The notes beneath the pieces were generated by a model. The model worked only from the letters and a program-made list of their open reading frames with translations, made no database searches and was not told the origin of the DNA. 64,000 nucleotides of DNA, from positions 1 through 64,000 of the forward strand of contig NZ_BONV01000033.1 of assembly GCF_016862895.1 (NCBI RefSeq), in the 5' to 3' direction. Of this stretch, positions 1 through 14,534 are shown in pieces. Numbering within the stretch: position 1 is the first letter of the stretch; each line of letters opens with the position of its first letter. The DNA comes from Planotetraspora kaengkrachanensis (lineage in GTDB: Bacteria; Actinomycetota; Actinomycetes; Streptosporangiales; Streptosporangiaceae). Position numbers and translations under genes: made by a program.

Positions 1-46
1 CCCCGAGGCCGTCAGCCCTGTTGCTCGCGGCGGAATGACCAGAACT

Positions 47-66
47 ACCTTTGTCCGTACAAAGGT
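47..66. promoter_or_regulatory. 20-bp operator-like palindrome upstream of the mannoside operon
   Basis: ACCTTTGTCCGTACAAAGGT matches its own reverse complement at 18 of 20 positions, with 8-bp perfect arms around a CCGT centre. It lies about 165 bp upstream of the solute-binding protein start. The TTTGT...ACAAA form resembles operators of GntR-family repressors, but no such regulator is in the window, so the binding protein is inferred. It probably controls the importer/glycosidase operon. Confidence 0.5.
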
Positions 67-230
67 ATTGCGGGCAATTAGGAAATATGATTTGCTAACC
101 CGCCATGGCGCTCGACGCGTGAGCCGTCACCCCCAGCGTCCTGCCCATGACAACCAGACGGCATCCCGGCCCCCTTGCCTGAGGGCTCAACGCCGATCCG
201 TCTAGCGCCGTCGCTAGCCAGAAGGAAAAA

Positions 231-1577
231 ATGAGCAACACAGTCATGCGCATCCGCGTCGCGGGTGCCGTCGTCGCGGCGGTGGCCGGCTTCGCCGCAC
301 TCTCCGCGTGTTCGTCGCCCGAGCCGTCGTCGGGCGGTACGGCCGCGGCGGCCCCCTGTGAGCCCTCGAAGGGCAAGGTCACCCTGCAGTACTGGAACAC
401 GGTTCCGGGCATGGACCAGGTCGTCGCCCTCTGGAACAAGAACAACCCGAACATCCAGGTGGAGATGAAGAACATCTCCAACGACCAGTACGGCACCATC
501 GGCAACGCCCTCAAGGCGGGCAGCGCGCCCGAGCTCGCTCAGGTCGGCTACGACGAGCTCCCCTTCCTGCGCACCCAGGACGCCTTCGTGGACGTCTCGG
601 CCTGCGCGGACGCCACCGCGGCCAAATCGAAGTTCGTGCCGTGGACCTGGTCGCAGACCAGCTTCGGCGACACGGGCGTGTTCGCCCTGCCGCAGGACAC
701 CGGCCCGATGGCCCTGTTCGTGCGCACCGACATCTTCGACAAGCACCACCTCGACATCCCCAAGACCTGGGACGAGTACGCGGCCGACGCACAGAAGCTG
801 CACGACGCGGACCCCAACCTCAGCATCACGTTCTTCGACCCGAACAACGCCGAGTGGTTCAACGGGCTCCTCTGGCAGAACAGCGCCAAGATGTACAACT
901 ACTCCGGCGACAACTGGCACGTCACCGTCGAGTCCGACCAGAGCAAGCAGGTCGCCGAGTACTGGCAGAAGCTGATCGACGCCAAGCTCGTCCGCACCGA
1001 CCTCGCCAACGGCTCGACCCCGATGTACGCCGCGTACCAGAAGAACCAGGTCGCCAGCTATGTCGGCGCCGCCTGGGGCTACAGCATGTTCCGCGACAAC
1101 CTGCCCGACCAGAAGGGCAAGTGGTCAATCGTCCCGATGCCGACGTGGGGCACGAGCGCCGCGTCCGGCGACTGGGGCGGCTCCACCGTCGCGTTCATGA
1201 AGGGCAACAAGCACCTGTACGAGTCGGTCAAGTTCAACACCTGGCTGAACTCCGACCCCGAGGCTCTGGCGCTGGAGAACAAGCTGGGCGGCCTCTACCC
1301 GGCGGCGCTCGCCGGTTCGTCGCTTCCCGCGCTCTCCGCGGGCGTCGAGTACTACAACAACGAGAAGATCTTCGATGTCTTCGCCGACTCGTCCAAGAAC
1401 ATCGACACCAGCTTCACCTGGGGGCCCACCCAGAAGACGGTGAACCTGGCGCTGCAGGACGCGATGGCCAAGGCGGCGGCCGGCGACGGCACGCTCGCCG
1501 ACGCGATCTCGGCAGCCCAGGCGACCGCGCTGAAGTCGATGAAGGACCAGGCGATCCCCGCTGTGGCGGGCAACTGA
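231..1577 (+). CDS. Sugar ABC transporter substrate-binding lipoprotein
   Basis: A 448-residue family 1 extracellular solute-binding protein. The N-terminus is a lipoprotein signal: a basic start, a hydrophobic stretch and the lipobox L-S-A-C with Cys27 as lipidation site, followed by a Ser/Pro-rich linker. The mature part has the usual fold start (VTLQYWNTV) and the family motif region around SGDWGGSTVAFMKG. The start ATG is preceded by AGAAGGAAAA. It heads an operon with two permeases and two glycosidases, so the ligand is probably a mannose- or galactose-containing oligosaccharide; the sugar itself is inferred from the neighbours. No importer ATPase lies in the operon; a shared MsiK-type ATPase elsewhere in the genome would be usual for actinomycetes. 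Confidence 0.93.
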   Translation: MSNTVMRIRVAGAVVAAVAGFAALSACSSPEPSSGGTAAAAPCEPSKGKVTLQYWNTVPGMDQVVALWNKNNPNIQVEMKNISNDQYGTIGNALKAGSAPELAQVGYDELPFLRTQDAFVDVSACADATAAKSKFVPWTWSQTSFGDTGVFALPQDTGPMALFVRTDIFDKHHLDIPKTWDEYAADAQKLHDADPNLSITFFDPNNAEWFNGLLWQNSAKMYNYSGDNWHVTVESDQSKQVAEYWQKLIDAKLVRTDLANGSTPMYAAYQKNQVASYVGAAWGYSMFRDNLPDQKGKWSIVPMPTWGTSAASGDWGGSTVAFMKGNKHLYESVKFNTWLNSDPEALALENKLGGLYPAALAGSSLPALSAGVEYYNNEKIFDVFADSSKNIDTSFTWGPTQKTVNLALQDAMAKAAAGDGTLADAISAAQATALKSMKDQAIPAVAGN

Positions 1578-1584
1578 CCGCAGC

Positions 1585-2532
1585 ATGACTGACATCGCAA
1601 CCCGCGCGACCCGCGTGGTGCCCGCGACCGGGGGTCGCCGCCGTCTCAACGGCGGCGGCCCCCGGATGGGCGTCATCGTCGCGTTCCTGACCCCGTTCTT
1701 CCTCCCGTTCGTGCTGTTCTACCTGGTGCCGATCGGCTACGCGATCGGGCAGAGCTTCATGGTCGTGCGCCGCACCGGCGGCCAGTACGGCACGTCGTAC
1801 ACGACCTTCGGCGGCTTCGAGCAGTACGCGCAGGTGTTCCAGAACGGCGAGTTCTGGGCCAGCATCGGGCGCATCGGCCTGTTCGGCATCGTGCAGGTGC
1901 CAGTCATGCTGTTCATCGCGCTGACCATGGCGCTGCTGCTCGACACGCCCCTGCTGAAGCTCAAGTCGTTCTTCCGCATCGCGGCGTTCATGCCGTACGC
2001 CGTGCCGGGCGTCATCGCCGCGATCATGTGGTCGTTCCTCTACTCGCCCCAGCTCAGCCCGGTCGTCGACGTGCTGAAGGCCGTCGGCCTCCAGCCCGAC
2101 TTCCTCGGTCCCGGCGCCGTGTTGTGGTCGGCGGCGAACGTCTCCACGTGGCTCTGGACCGGGTACAACATGCTGATCATGTACTCGGCCCTGCAGGCGA
2201 TCCCGCAGGAGCTCTACGAGGCCGCCAAGCTCGACGGTGCGAGCAATTGGTCGATCGCGTGGCGGATCAAGGTCCCGATCATCGCTCCGTCGATCGTTCT
2301 CACCACGGTGTTCTCGATCATCGGCACGCTGCAGCTCTACGCCGAGCCGGCCGTGTTGCGGCAGATCTCGTCGAACATCTCGAGCACGTTCACGCCGAAC
2401 ATGCTCGCGTACGCCGTGGCCTCCGGGAACAACTACCAGCAGGCAGCGGCGATCTCCGTGGTCATCGCCGTCATCACCTTCGTCTTGAGCTTCGGGTTCA
2501 TGCGACTGACCTCGAAGAAGGCCGGACTGTGA
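1585..2532 (+). CDS. Sugar ABC transporter permease (MalF type)
   Basis: A 315-residue inner-membrane permease with six predicted membrane segments, beginning after a basic cytoplasmic tail. The EAA loop that contacts the ATPase is clear (EAAKLDGASNWSIAWRIKVP, roughly residues 212-231). It starts 7 bp after the binding-protein gene and its stop overlaps the start of the next permease by 3 bases, so the three transport genes are translationally coupled. Together they form a CUT1-family importer for oligosaccharides. Confidence 0.93.
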   Translation: MTDIATRATRVVPATGGRRRLNGGGPRMGVIVAFLTPFFLPFVLFYLVPIGYAIGQSFMVVRRTGGQYGTSYTTFGGFEQYAQVFQNGEFWASIGRIGLFGIVQVPVMLFIALTMALLLDTPLLKLKSFFRIAAFMPYAVPGVIAAIMWSFLYSPQLSPVVDVLKAVGLQPDFLGPGAVLWSAANVSTWLWTGYNMLIMYSALQAIPQELYEAAKLDGASNWSIAWRIKVPIIAPSIVLTTVFSIIGTLQLYAEPAVLRQISSNISSTFTPNMLAYAVASGNNYQQAAAISVVIAVITFVLSFGFMRLTSKKAGL

Positions 2533-3386
2533 ACAACCAGACCCCGATCCGGGAAAGCCTCTTCAGCCGTACGGCCGCCCTGGCGCTGATGTTCCTGCTG
2601 GCGATCTACTTCCTGCTGCCGATCTACTTCCTGATCGTCGCGGCGACGAAACCGCAGGGTGACCTCGCCTCCACCTTCGGCCTGGCGTTCTCGCACTTCA
2701 ACCTGTTCGAGAACCTGAGCACGCTGTTCGGCCGCAGCGACGGCATCTTCGGGCGGTGGGCGCTGAACAGCGTGATCTACGCGGTGCTGGGCGCGGCGGT
2801 CGGAACCCTGATCTCCGCGCTGTGCGGCTACGCGCTCGCCAAGTTCAAGTTCAGGGGCCGCGAGTTCCTGTTCTCCGTCATCCTCGGCGGCGTCCTCGTG
2901 CCCACGACCGCGCTGGCGCTCCCGCTGTTCCTGCTGTTCTCGGCGACGGGGATCGTCAACACCTACCTGGCGGTGTTCCTGCCCAGCATCGTCAGCCCGT
3001 TCGGCGTGTACCTCGCCCGCGTCTTCACGTCCGCCGCCGTCCCCGACGAGATCCTCGAGTCGGCGCGCCTGGACGGCGCAGGCGAGTTCCGCACGTTCTT
3101 CTCGGTCTCGCTCAAGCTGATGACGCCGGCGCTGGTGACCATCTTCCTGTTCCAGTTCGTCGGCATCTGGAACAACTTCTTCCTGCCGATGGTCATGCTG
3201 CAGAAGGAGTCGCTGTTCCCGATCACGCTCGGCCTCTTCGAGTGGAACGGCCAGACCGCCAGGGTCTCGCTCCTCCAGGAGTCCGTGATCACCGGCGCGC
3301 TGATCTCGATCGTGCCCGTGATCATCGTGTTCATCCTCCTCCAGCGGTTCTGGCGCACCGGACTCGCCGCCGGTTCCATCAAGTGA
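2529..3386 (+). CDS. Sugar ABC transporter permease (MalG type)
   Basis: A 285-residue permease, the partner of the preceding one. I place the start at the GTG whose last two bases are shared with the upstream TGA stop (GTGA overlap); the open frame extends further upstream but that stretch is the shadow of the first permease. The protein opens with a basic tail and a hydrophobic helix (ALALMFLLAIYFLLPIYFL), and has the EAA loop ESARLDGAGEFRTFFSVSL near residues 177-195. It completes the CUT1 importer. Confidence 0.92.
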   Translation: MNNQTPIRESLFSRTAALALMFLLAIYFLLPIYFLIVAATKPQGDLASTFGLAFSHFNLFENLSTLFGRSDGIFGRWALNSVIYAVLGAAVGTLISALCGYALAKFKFRGREFLFSVILGGVLVPTTALALPLFLLFSATGIVNTYLAVFLPSIVSPFGVYLARVFTSAAVPDEILESARLDGAGEFRTFFSVSLKLMTPALVTIFLFQFVGIWNNFFLPMVMLQKESLFPITLGLFEWNGQTARVSLLQESVITGALISIVPVIIVFILLQRFWRTGLAAGSIK

Positions 3387-3436
3387 CTCCGCTCCCCCGC
3401 CCCTGCCTCTCCTAACGACAGAAGGTCCCACTCTCC

Positions 3437-9255
<5,819 letters not shown>

Positions 9256-9267
9256 GAACCGGTCCCC

Positions 9268-9304
9268 CCTCCGCGGCGCCGGGTGCCCTCCAGCGTCGCG
9301 GAGG
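9268..9304. terminator. Inverted repeat between convergent genes
   Basis: Arms CCTCCGCG and CGCGGAGG are perfect and lie 21 bp apart, just after the beta-galactosidase stop and before the end of the converging NTF2-like gene. It may act as a bidirectional terminator. There is no U-tract, which is common in high-GC actinomycetes. Confidence 0.4.
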
Positions 9305-9345
9305 CGCGCACATCTCCCCCGATGCCGTCGTGGTCACGGTGCGGG

Positions 9346-9678
9346 TCACGGTGCGATGGTCAACGCGGAGATCTTGTCACCGTCGACGGTGAAGTCGAAC
9401 CTCAGCACGACGGGGCTGCCGGGGAAGTCTCCGCCGACCTCGACCGTGACCAGCGTCCGGCCGTCGTCGTCCGCCACGTCCTTGACCTCGTAGGTCGCGC
9501 GGACCTTCTTGCTCGCCTCGTCGTTCCACGCGCGGACCGCGTCCGCCCCCTGATATCGCCTGCCGTCGTCGGTGATCAGCGCGTCCTCGGTGAGCGTGGC
9601 CACCAGAGCCTCGCTGTCATGGGAGCGCTTGGCACGCAGGTAGGCGGCGACGGGTTCGGGCAGGGACGGTGACCCCAT
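9346..9678 (-). CDS. SnoaL/NTF2-like nuclear-transport-factor fold protein
   Basis: A 110-residue single-domain protein of the SnoaL-like/NTF2 superfamily: an N-terminal helical pair (PVAAYLRAKRSHDSEALVAT), the DALITDDGRRYQGADAVRAW segment and a strand-rich C-terminus. The start ATG at 9678 is preceded by AAGGAG; the open frame runs 22 codons further upstream without a better site. Such proteins can be enzymes or ligand binders, and nothing here decides the activity. It is divergent from a TetR regulator and is probably its target. Confidence 0.8.
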   Translation of the reverse strand: MGSPSLPEPVAAYLRAKRSHDSEALVATLTEDALITDDGRRYQGADAVRAWNDEASKKVRATYEVKDVADDDGRTLVTVEVGGDFPGSPVVLRFDFTVDGDKISALTIAP

Positions 9679-9743
9679 GGTCGGCTCCTTGAATCGTTGC
9701 CGGTCATGACCGTTCTCGCGCGCGATCACAACCGATACGAGCA

Positions 9744-9775
9744 CTACAGGCCGGAATGTAGCACCTGTAGCGCTA
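9744..9775. promoter_or_regulatory. Operator region between NTF2-like gene and TetR gene
   Basis: Inverted arms CTACAGG (9744-9750) and CCTGTAG (9764-9770) lie 20 bp apart centre to centre, and the 8-bp palindrome TAGCGCTA (9768-9775) overlaps the second arm. TATATT at 9774-9779 sits 6 bases before the TetR ATG at 9786, which suggests a -10 box of a leaderless transcript lying inside the operator. This fits autoregulation by the TetR protein. Confidence 0.5.
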
Positions 9776-9785
9776 TATTCGTTAC

Positions 9786-10526
9786 ATGAATGCCCGCCCC
9801 AAGCCGAGCGTGACGCGCGACCGGCTCCTGCTCGCAGCCGCGCAACTTCTGCACGAGTCTCCGGGCGGGACGGTCTCCACCCGGGCCGTCTGCGAACGTG
9901 CGGGGGTGCAGGCGCCCACGCTCTACCACCACTTCGGCAGCAAGCAGGGGCTGCTCGACGCGGTGGTCAACTACGGCTTCACCCAGTACATCCGAGGCGG
10001 CGAACCCGGCGACACCGGGGACGGCGAGCCGGGCGGCGACCCTGTCGAGCGCGTCCGCCAGGGCTGGGACGACCACGTCAGGTACGGCCTGGACCACCCC
10101 TCGTTCTACGTCCTGCTCTACGGCCAGATCGAGCCCGGAGTCCCCTGCACGCTGACCTCCCGCGCGGAGGCCATGCTGCTCGACCTGCTCACCGCCGTGG
10201 CCCGCGAGGGCCGGCTCCGCGTCAGCCCCGCGGAGGCCGCCCGCCAGATCGCGGCCGCCAACGTCGGCGTCACGCTCAGCCTCATCTCCCGGCCGGACGG
10301 CGAGGCCGATCTCGGTACCTCTCACCAGGTGCGTGAGGCACTCATCGCCGCGCTCATCGACGACGCCTCCACGCCTCCGGATGAGAACGCCATGCCCACG
10401 ATCAGGACTCTGGCCGTCACACTGTCGGCCGCGCTCGAAGGCGGTACGGCCGCGCTGAGCGCGGGTGAGGTGACCATGCTCCGGGAGTGGCTGAGCCGGC
10501 TCGCCGACCAGTCCCCCACCGCCTGA
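9786..10526 (+). CDS. TetR family transcriptional regulator
   Basis: A 246-residue repressor. The N-terminal helix-turn-helix is clear (STRAVCERAGVQAPTLYHHFGSKQGLLDAVV, near residues 31-61), followed by an all-helical ligand domain. It is divergent from the SnoaL-like gene, with 107 bp between them that hold nested inverted repeats, so it probably represses itself and that gene. The start seems leaderless. The ligand is unknown. Confidence 0.88.
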   Translation: MNARPKPSVTRDRLLLAAAQLLHESPGGTVSTRAVCERAGVQAPTLYHHFGSKQGLLDAVVNYGFTQYIRGGEPGDTGDGEPGGDPVERVRQGWDDHVRYGLDHPSFYVLLYGQIEPGVPCTLTSRAEAMLLDLLTAVAREGRLRVSPAEAARQIAAANVGVTLSLISRPDGEADLGTSHQVREALIAALIDDASTPPDENAMPTIRTLAVTLSAALEGGTAALSAGEVTMLREWLSRLADQSPTA

Positions 10527-10721
10527 GACCGGGCCGGTCATGGGAATACGCGGATGCGAGGTGTTTCCTCGATTGGATATCGCATCTACACCCCGATTTA
10601 GGTGGTTACTTTAGAAGATGCGGGTAAGAACATGACCTGCCCGCCAGGTTGACCCGGCGGCTGTGGGCCGTCCGTGTCCACGCGACCGGACGGCCGGGCA
10701 TCCGTGCGAGAAGGAGGCGGC

Positions 10722-11216
10722 ATGCGACCGGCTTCGATCGGCGCTCCCGGCACTCTCGCCGGGCAGGTACGGCTGGCGGGCGACCTGCGCGCCCCCCGGA
10801 TGATCGATGTCACCGACCTGCGGGCGCTGCCAGGCCGCGACGTCGAGGTCGGATTCCTGTGCCGCAAGTCGGGGGTCAGGCGGCACCGCTTCGCGGGCCC
10901 GCTGCTCCTGGACGTGCTCCGGGCGGCGGAACCGGACTTCGATCCCGCCGAGCGCAAGGACCGCCTGCGGTTCCTCATCTCCGTCCTCGGGCGTGACGGG
11001 CATCGGGCGGTGTTGTCCTGGGGTGAGATCGACCCCGAGTTCGGCAACGTCCCGGCCGTGCTCGGGCTGCACATGGACGGCCGTGACCTCGGCGAGCACG
11101 GGCCGCATCTCGTGGTGCCCGGCGACCGGTGCGGGGGCCGGCACGTGAGCGAGGTCGTCGAGGTGCGCGTCAGCGCCGACGACCTGCTGTGGGCCCGCGA
11201 CAGCCCGCACGCGTGA
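10722..11216 (+). CDS. Molybdopterin-dependent oxidoreductase-like domain protein
   Basis: A 164-residue protein resembling the sulfite-oxidase-type molybdopterin-binding fold: LAGQVRLAGDLRAPRMIDVTDLRALP, the segment RHRFAGPLLLDVLRAA, and the late DRCGGRHVSEVVEV. It is shorter than full enzymes and I do not see the HC...C pattern of catalytic sulfite oxidases; Cys47 lies in VGFLCRKSG. The start ATG follows AGAAGGAGG, which overrides an earlier in-frame start at 10674. It converges on the molybdate importer genes with stops 10 bp apart, which supports a link to molybdenum cofactor. Whether it is an enzyme or a cofactor-binding remnant is open. Confidence 0.7.
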   Translation: MRPASIGAPGTLAGQVRLAGDLRAPRMIDVTDLRALPGRDVEVGFLCRKSGVRRHRFAGPLLLDVLRAAEPDFDPAERKDRLRFLISVLGRDGHRAVLSWGEIDPEFGNVPAVLGLHMDGRDLGEHGPHLVVPGDRCGGRHVSEVVEVRVSADDLLWARDSPHA

Positions 11217-11229
11217 CCCCAAAGGGTCA
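11214..11229. terminator. Short hairpin carrying both convergent stop codons
   Basis: TGACCC, loop CAAA, GGGTCA. The left arm contains the stop of the molybdopterin-type gene and the right arm, read on the minus strand, the stop of modC. It may be a compact bidirectional terminator, but the stem is only 6 bp. Confidence 0.35.
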
Positions 11230-12294
11230 GGCGGGGTAGGCGTGGGTCTCCGTGGCCTTGACCGCCGCCCAGACCTGCTGCCCCGCCGTCAGGTCGAGGT
11301 CGGCCACGGCTGCGGGGGTGATGTCGGCGGCCGCCGCGATCGGGCCTTCGAGGTGGACGCGGACGTTGTCGCCGTGGCGCTCGATGCCCTCGATCGCGGC
11401 CTGCCAGAGGTTGCGCGGGGTCCCGTCCGGGCGGGTGCGGAAGAGCGCCACGGCGGAGGGCGGGAAGGCGATGAAGACCGGGCCGTGGATCCGCTCGGTG
11501 ACGCTGAAGATCACGTCGCCGACGGTGACCTGCTGCTCGTCCGCCGCTCCTCGGTAGAGGTTGAGCCCGACCAGGCGGGCGACGTAGTCGGTGCGCGGCC
11601 TGCGCGCCACCTCGGCGGGCGGCCCCTGCTGCACCACCGCGCCGTTCTCGATGACGACGAGGTGGTCGGCCAGCACCATCGCGTCCAGCGGGTCGTGGGT
11701 GACCAGGATCGTGGCGCCGTCGAAGTCACCGAGATGGCGCCGCAGCCGCGACCGGATCTCCAGGCGGGTGTGGGCGTCGAGCGCGGCCAGGGGCTCGTCC
11801 AGAAGCAGCAGCCGCGGCTCGACCGCCAGGGCCCGCGCGAGGGCGACCCGCTGCGCCTGGCCGCCGGACAGCTGGCGGGGCCTGGCCGCGGCGTGCTCCG
11901 CGAGGCCGACCCGTTCCAGCCACGCGCCGGCCGTACGGCGGGCCTCGTGCTTCGACGCCCCCTGGCACCGGGGGCCGAAGGCGACGTTGTCGAGCGCGGA
12001 CAGGTGCGGGAAGAGCAGATAGTCCTGGAAGACGACGCCGATAGGGCGGCGCTCGACCGGCACGCTGTTCAGGGCACGGCCATCCAGGGTGATGTGCCCG
12101 CCGGAGAGCGGCGTGAGGCCGGCGAGCGCGCGCAGCGCCGTCGTCTTACCCGCGCCGTTGGGGCCGAGCAGCGCGATGACCTGGCCCGCGTCCGCGGCCA
12201 GCTCGACGTCCAGGCGGAACCGGGGACGTTCGACGACCAGGTGGGCCTCCAGGCGCGGCCGGCCGTTACCCGGATCCTGCTCGCTGCCGCTCAC
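11227..12294 (-). CDS. modC: Molybdate ABC transporter ATP-binding protein
   Basis: A 355-residue ATPase that drives molybdate import. Walker A is LLGPNGAGKTT, the signature LSGGQAQRVALARAL and Walker B LLLLDEPLAALD, followed by the H-loop VTHDPLDAM. The last 70 residues form a TOBE/Mop-like domain typical of ModC (LTAGQQVWAAVKATETHAYPA at the end, cut here for clarity). The start is a GTG overlapping the modB stop (GTGA); the longer open frame upstream is the shadow of modB. Confidence 0.92.
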   Translation of the reverse strand: MSGSEQDPGNGRPRLEAHLVVERPRFRLDVELAADAGQVIALLGPNGAGKTTALRALAGLTPLSGGHITLDGRALNSVPVERRPIGVVFQDYLLFPHLSALDNVAFGPRCQGASKHEARRTAGAWLERVGLAEHAAARPRQLSGGQAQRVALARALAVEPRLLLLDEPLAALDAHTRLEIRSRLRRHLGDFDGATILVTHDPLDAMVLADHLVVIENGAVVQQGPPAEVARRPRTDYVARLVGLNLYRGAADEQQVTVGDVIFSVTERIHGPVFIAFPPSAVALFRTRPDGTPRNLWQAAIEGIERHGDNVRVHLEGPIAAAADITPAAVADLDLTAGQQVWAAVKATETHAYPA

Positions 12295-13121
12295 GCGCTG
12301 GTCACCCACCGATCGCGCAGCCCGGCCAGGATCGCCACCGACACGAGGAGCAGGAGCAGGCTGAGGACGATCGCGGCATCCGGTTCGGTCTCCAGCGCGA
12401 GGTAGACGGCGAGGGGCATGGTCTGCGTGCGGCCGGGGAAGTTCCCCGCGAAGGTGATCGTGGCGCCGAACTCCCCGAGGGCGCGGGCCCAGCACAACAC
12501 GGCGCCGGCCACGATCCCCGGCGCGATGAGCGGCATGGTCACCCGCCGGAAGACGACCCAGCGTGAGGCCCCCAGCGTGGCGGCGGCCTCCTCATACCGC
12601 AGGTCGGCCGCGCGCAGCGCTCCCTCCACGCTGATGACCAGGAAGGGCATCGCGACGAACGCCTCGGCGACCACGACCCCGGCCGTCGTGAAAGGCAGGG
12701 AGAAGCCGAAGGCCGACTCGAGCCACTGACCGATCAGCCCGCGCCGGCCGAGGACCAGCAGCAGTGCGACGCCGCCGACGACGGGCGGCAGGACGAGAGG
12801 GATGGTGACCAGCGCGCGCACCAGCCGCCTGCCGGGGAAGGACACGCGCGCCAGCAGCCACGCGAGCGGCACACCCAGCACCAGGCAGACGGCCGTTGCG
12901 ATGGTCGCGGTGACCAGTGACAGCCGCAGGGCCTCAAGGACCTGCGGCTCGGCCAGCCGCTCCGGCATCGTCGACCACGGAGCCCGGACGAGGAGCCCGG
13001 CCAGGGGCAGGACCAGGAAGGCCATGCCCAACACGGCGAGCAGCATGAGCGTCCAGGGGACGCGCCCGGCCCCCGGCCTGTCGCGCGGGCTCCGTCGTCG
13101 GAGCGGGAACAGTCGTGTCAC
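12291..13121 (-). CDS. modB: Molybdate ABC transporter permease
   Basis: A 276-residue membrane protein with five to six membrane segments, starting after a basic tail (MTRLFPLRRRSPRDR). The permease EAA loop reads EEAAATLGASRWVVFRRVTM and the end resembles other ModB proteins (LPLAVYLALETEPDAAIVLS). It lies 6 bp after modA and overlaps modC by 4 bases, so the transporter genes form one operon. Confidence 0.92.
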   Translation of the reverse strand: MTRLFPLRRRSPRDRPGAGRVPWTLMLLAVLGMAFLVLPLAGLLVRAPWSTMPERLAEPQVLEALRLSLVTATIATAVCLVLGVPLAWLLARVSFPGRRLVRALVTIPLVLPPVVGGVALLLVLGRRGLIGQWLESAFGFSLPFTTAGVVVAEAFVAMPFLVISVEGALRAADLRYEEAAATLGASRWVVFRRVTMPLIAPGIVAGAVLCWARALGEFGATITFAGNFPGRTQTMPLAVYLALETEPDAAIVLSLLLLLVSVAILAGLRDRWVTSA

Positions 13122-13127
13122 GTCAGG

Positions 13128-13934
13128 TCAGGCGGCTTCGAACCCGGCCTTGACCAGCACGTCCTTGCCCTGCTGCGAGAGCACCAGGTCGACGAACTTC
13201 TTGGCCAGATCCGGTGCGGGGGCCTTGGACAGGGGCGCGATCGGGTAGTCGTTGATCGCCTTGTCGGCCTCGGGGAAGTCGATGCCCGTGACCTTGCCGC
13301 CGGCGGACAGCACGTCGGTCTTGTAGACGAGCGCGGCGTCGACCTCGCCGAGTTCGACCTTGGTCAGCGTGGCCTTGACGTCCTGCTCCAGCGTGACGGG
13401 GGTGACCTTCAGCCCCGCGGCGTCCAGCGCCTTGATCGCGGCGGCGCCGCACGGCACCTGCTCGGCGCACAGCGCCACCTTGACCTTGGCGTCGGCGAGG
13501 TCCTTCAGCTCGTCGACCTTGGCGGGGTTGTCCGGCGGCACCGCGATCTCCAGCTTGTTGCGGACGAACGTGGTCGGCGCGGCGGCCATCGAGGCGTCGG
13601 TGACGGTCTTCATCGTGGCCGGGCTGGCCGCGGCGAACACGTCGGCGGGGGCGCCCTGCGTGATCTGCTGCGCCAGGGTGGCGCTCGAGCCGAAGTTGAA
13701 CGTCACCTTCACGCCCGGGTTGGCCGCCTCGAAGGTCTTCCCGAGTTCGGTGAAGGTCTCGGTGAGGGAGGCGGCCGCGAATACGGTCAGCGCCGACGAC
13801 GACGCAGCCGACGAGGCGGCGGGGGACGCCGACGCCGTGGTGCCCGGCTCGTCGGATCCGCAGGCCGACAGGCCCGAGACGAGCGCTAAAGCGACGGGGG
13901 CCGCGACGGCCCACCGGGTAAGACGCCTGAGCAC
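13128..13934 (-). CDS. modA: Molybdate ABC transporter substrate-binding lipoprotein
   Basis: A 268-residue binding protein. The lipoprotein signal ends in L-S-A-C (Cys25). The mature part begins with LTVFAAASLTETFTELGK, the ModA hallmark, and has FGSSATLAQQITQGAPADVFAAAS, where Ser residues contact the oxyanion. The start GTG at 13934 is preceded by GAAGGAG; the upstream open frame overlaps the regulator gene and is not used. First transport gene of the mod operon, 17 bp after the HTH-Mop gene. Confidence 0.94.
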   Translation of the reverse strand: MLRRLTRWAVAAPVALALVSGLSACGSDEPGTTASASPAASSAASSSALTVFAAASLTETFTELGKTFEAANPGVKVTFNFGSSATLAQQITQGAPADVFAAASPATMKTVTDASMAAAPTTFVRNKLEIAVPPDNPAKVDELKDLADAKVKVALCAEQVPCGAAAIKALDAAGLKVTPVTLEQDVKATLTKVELGEVDAALVYKTDVLSAGGKVTGIDFPEADKAINDYPIAPLSKAPAPDLAKKFVDLVLSQQGKDVLVKAGFEAA

Positions 13935-13951
13935 GGGAACTCCTTCATGGG

Positions 13952-14365
13952 TCAGGTACGCGCGTGGTCGGGGATCTCCACGACGACGTTGGTGGATTTG
14001 ATGACCGCGATGGCCACGGCGCCGACCTCGAGGCCGAGCTCGTCGGCCGCCTGCCGGCTCATGAGCGAGACCACCCGGAACGGTCCGGCGGCGATCTCCA
14101 CCTGAGCCATCACCGCGTCCCTGATCACCTCGGTCACGATCCCGCGGAAGCGGTTGCGTGCCGACGACAGCCCCAAGCCGTCCTCCGTGTCGATCTGGGC
14201 GCGGGCGAACGAGGCCAGATCCGCGCCGTCCACCATCCGGTGGCCGTGATCGTCGCGCTGCGCGGGCAGACGGCCCGCGTCGACCCAGCGCCGGACGGTG
14301 TCCGCGCTGACGCCGAGCAGCGCGGCGGCTTCGCTGATCCGGAACGTGGTCACGGCAGTCACCAT
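13952..14365 (-). CDS. HTH-Mop molybdate-responsive regulator/molbindin
   Basis: A 137-residue protein with two parts: an excisionase/MerR-type helix-turn-helix (RISEAAALLGVSADTVRRWVDAG, residues 8-30) and a C-terminal Mop (TOBE) domain (SARNRFRGIVTEVIRDAVMAQVEI onward) that binds oxyanion. It is the first gene of the modABC operon, so it probably senses molybdate and regulates its own operon. It differs from enterobacterial ModE, whose HTH is of the winged LysR-like type, but similar fusions are known in actinobacteria and clostridia. Confidence 0.85.
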   Translation of the reverse strand: MVTAVTTFRISEAAALLGVSADTVRRWVDAGRLPAQRDDHGHRMVDGADLASFARAQIDTEDGLGLSSARNRFRGIVTEVIRDAVMAQVEIAAGPFRVVSLMSRQAADELGLEVGAVAIAVIKSTNVVVEIPDHART

Positions 14366-14534
14366 ACCTTCGGAAATACAAGTTTCAATCGGCAGAAGTG
14401 CGCGCAGGAGCAAGGGTGATCAGGTTGTTAGCATTGCATCTGCGACAGCCGACCGCCGGATCCGCCCTCTCCCGTGCTGTACCGACCGTACGGGTGGCGC
14501 GGGCCGAGGGCGACCTCGCACCACCCGCCCGAGG

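Noticed and set aside
9744-10541. 265-residue minus-strand frame opposite the TetR gene
   Set aside because: Typical antisense shadow in GC-rich DNA; the TetR frame has clear family motifs.
11242-12405. 387-residue plus-strand frame opposite modC
   Set aside because: Composition is Arg/Gly/Asp-rich with no family motifs; modC is certain.
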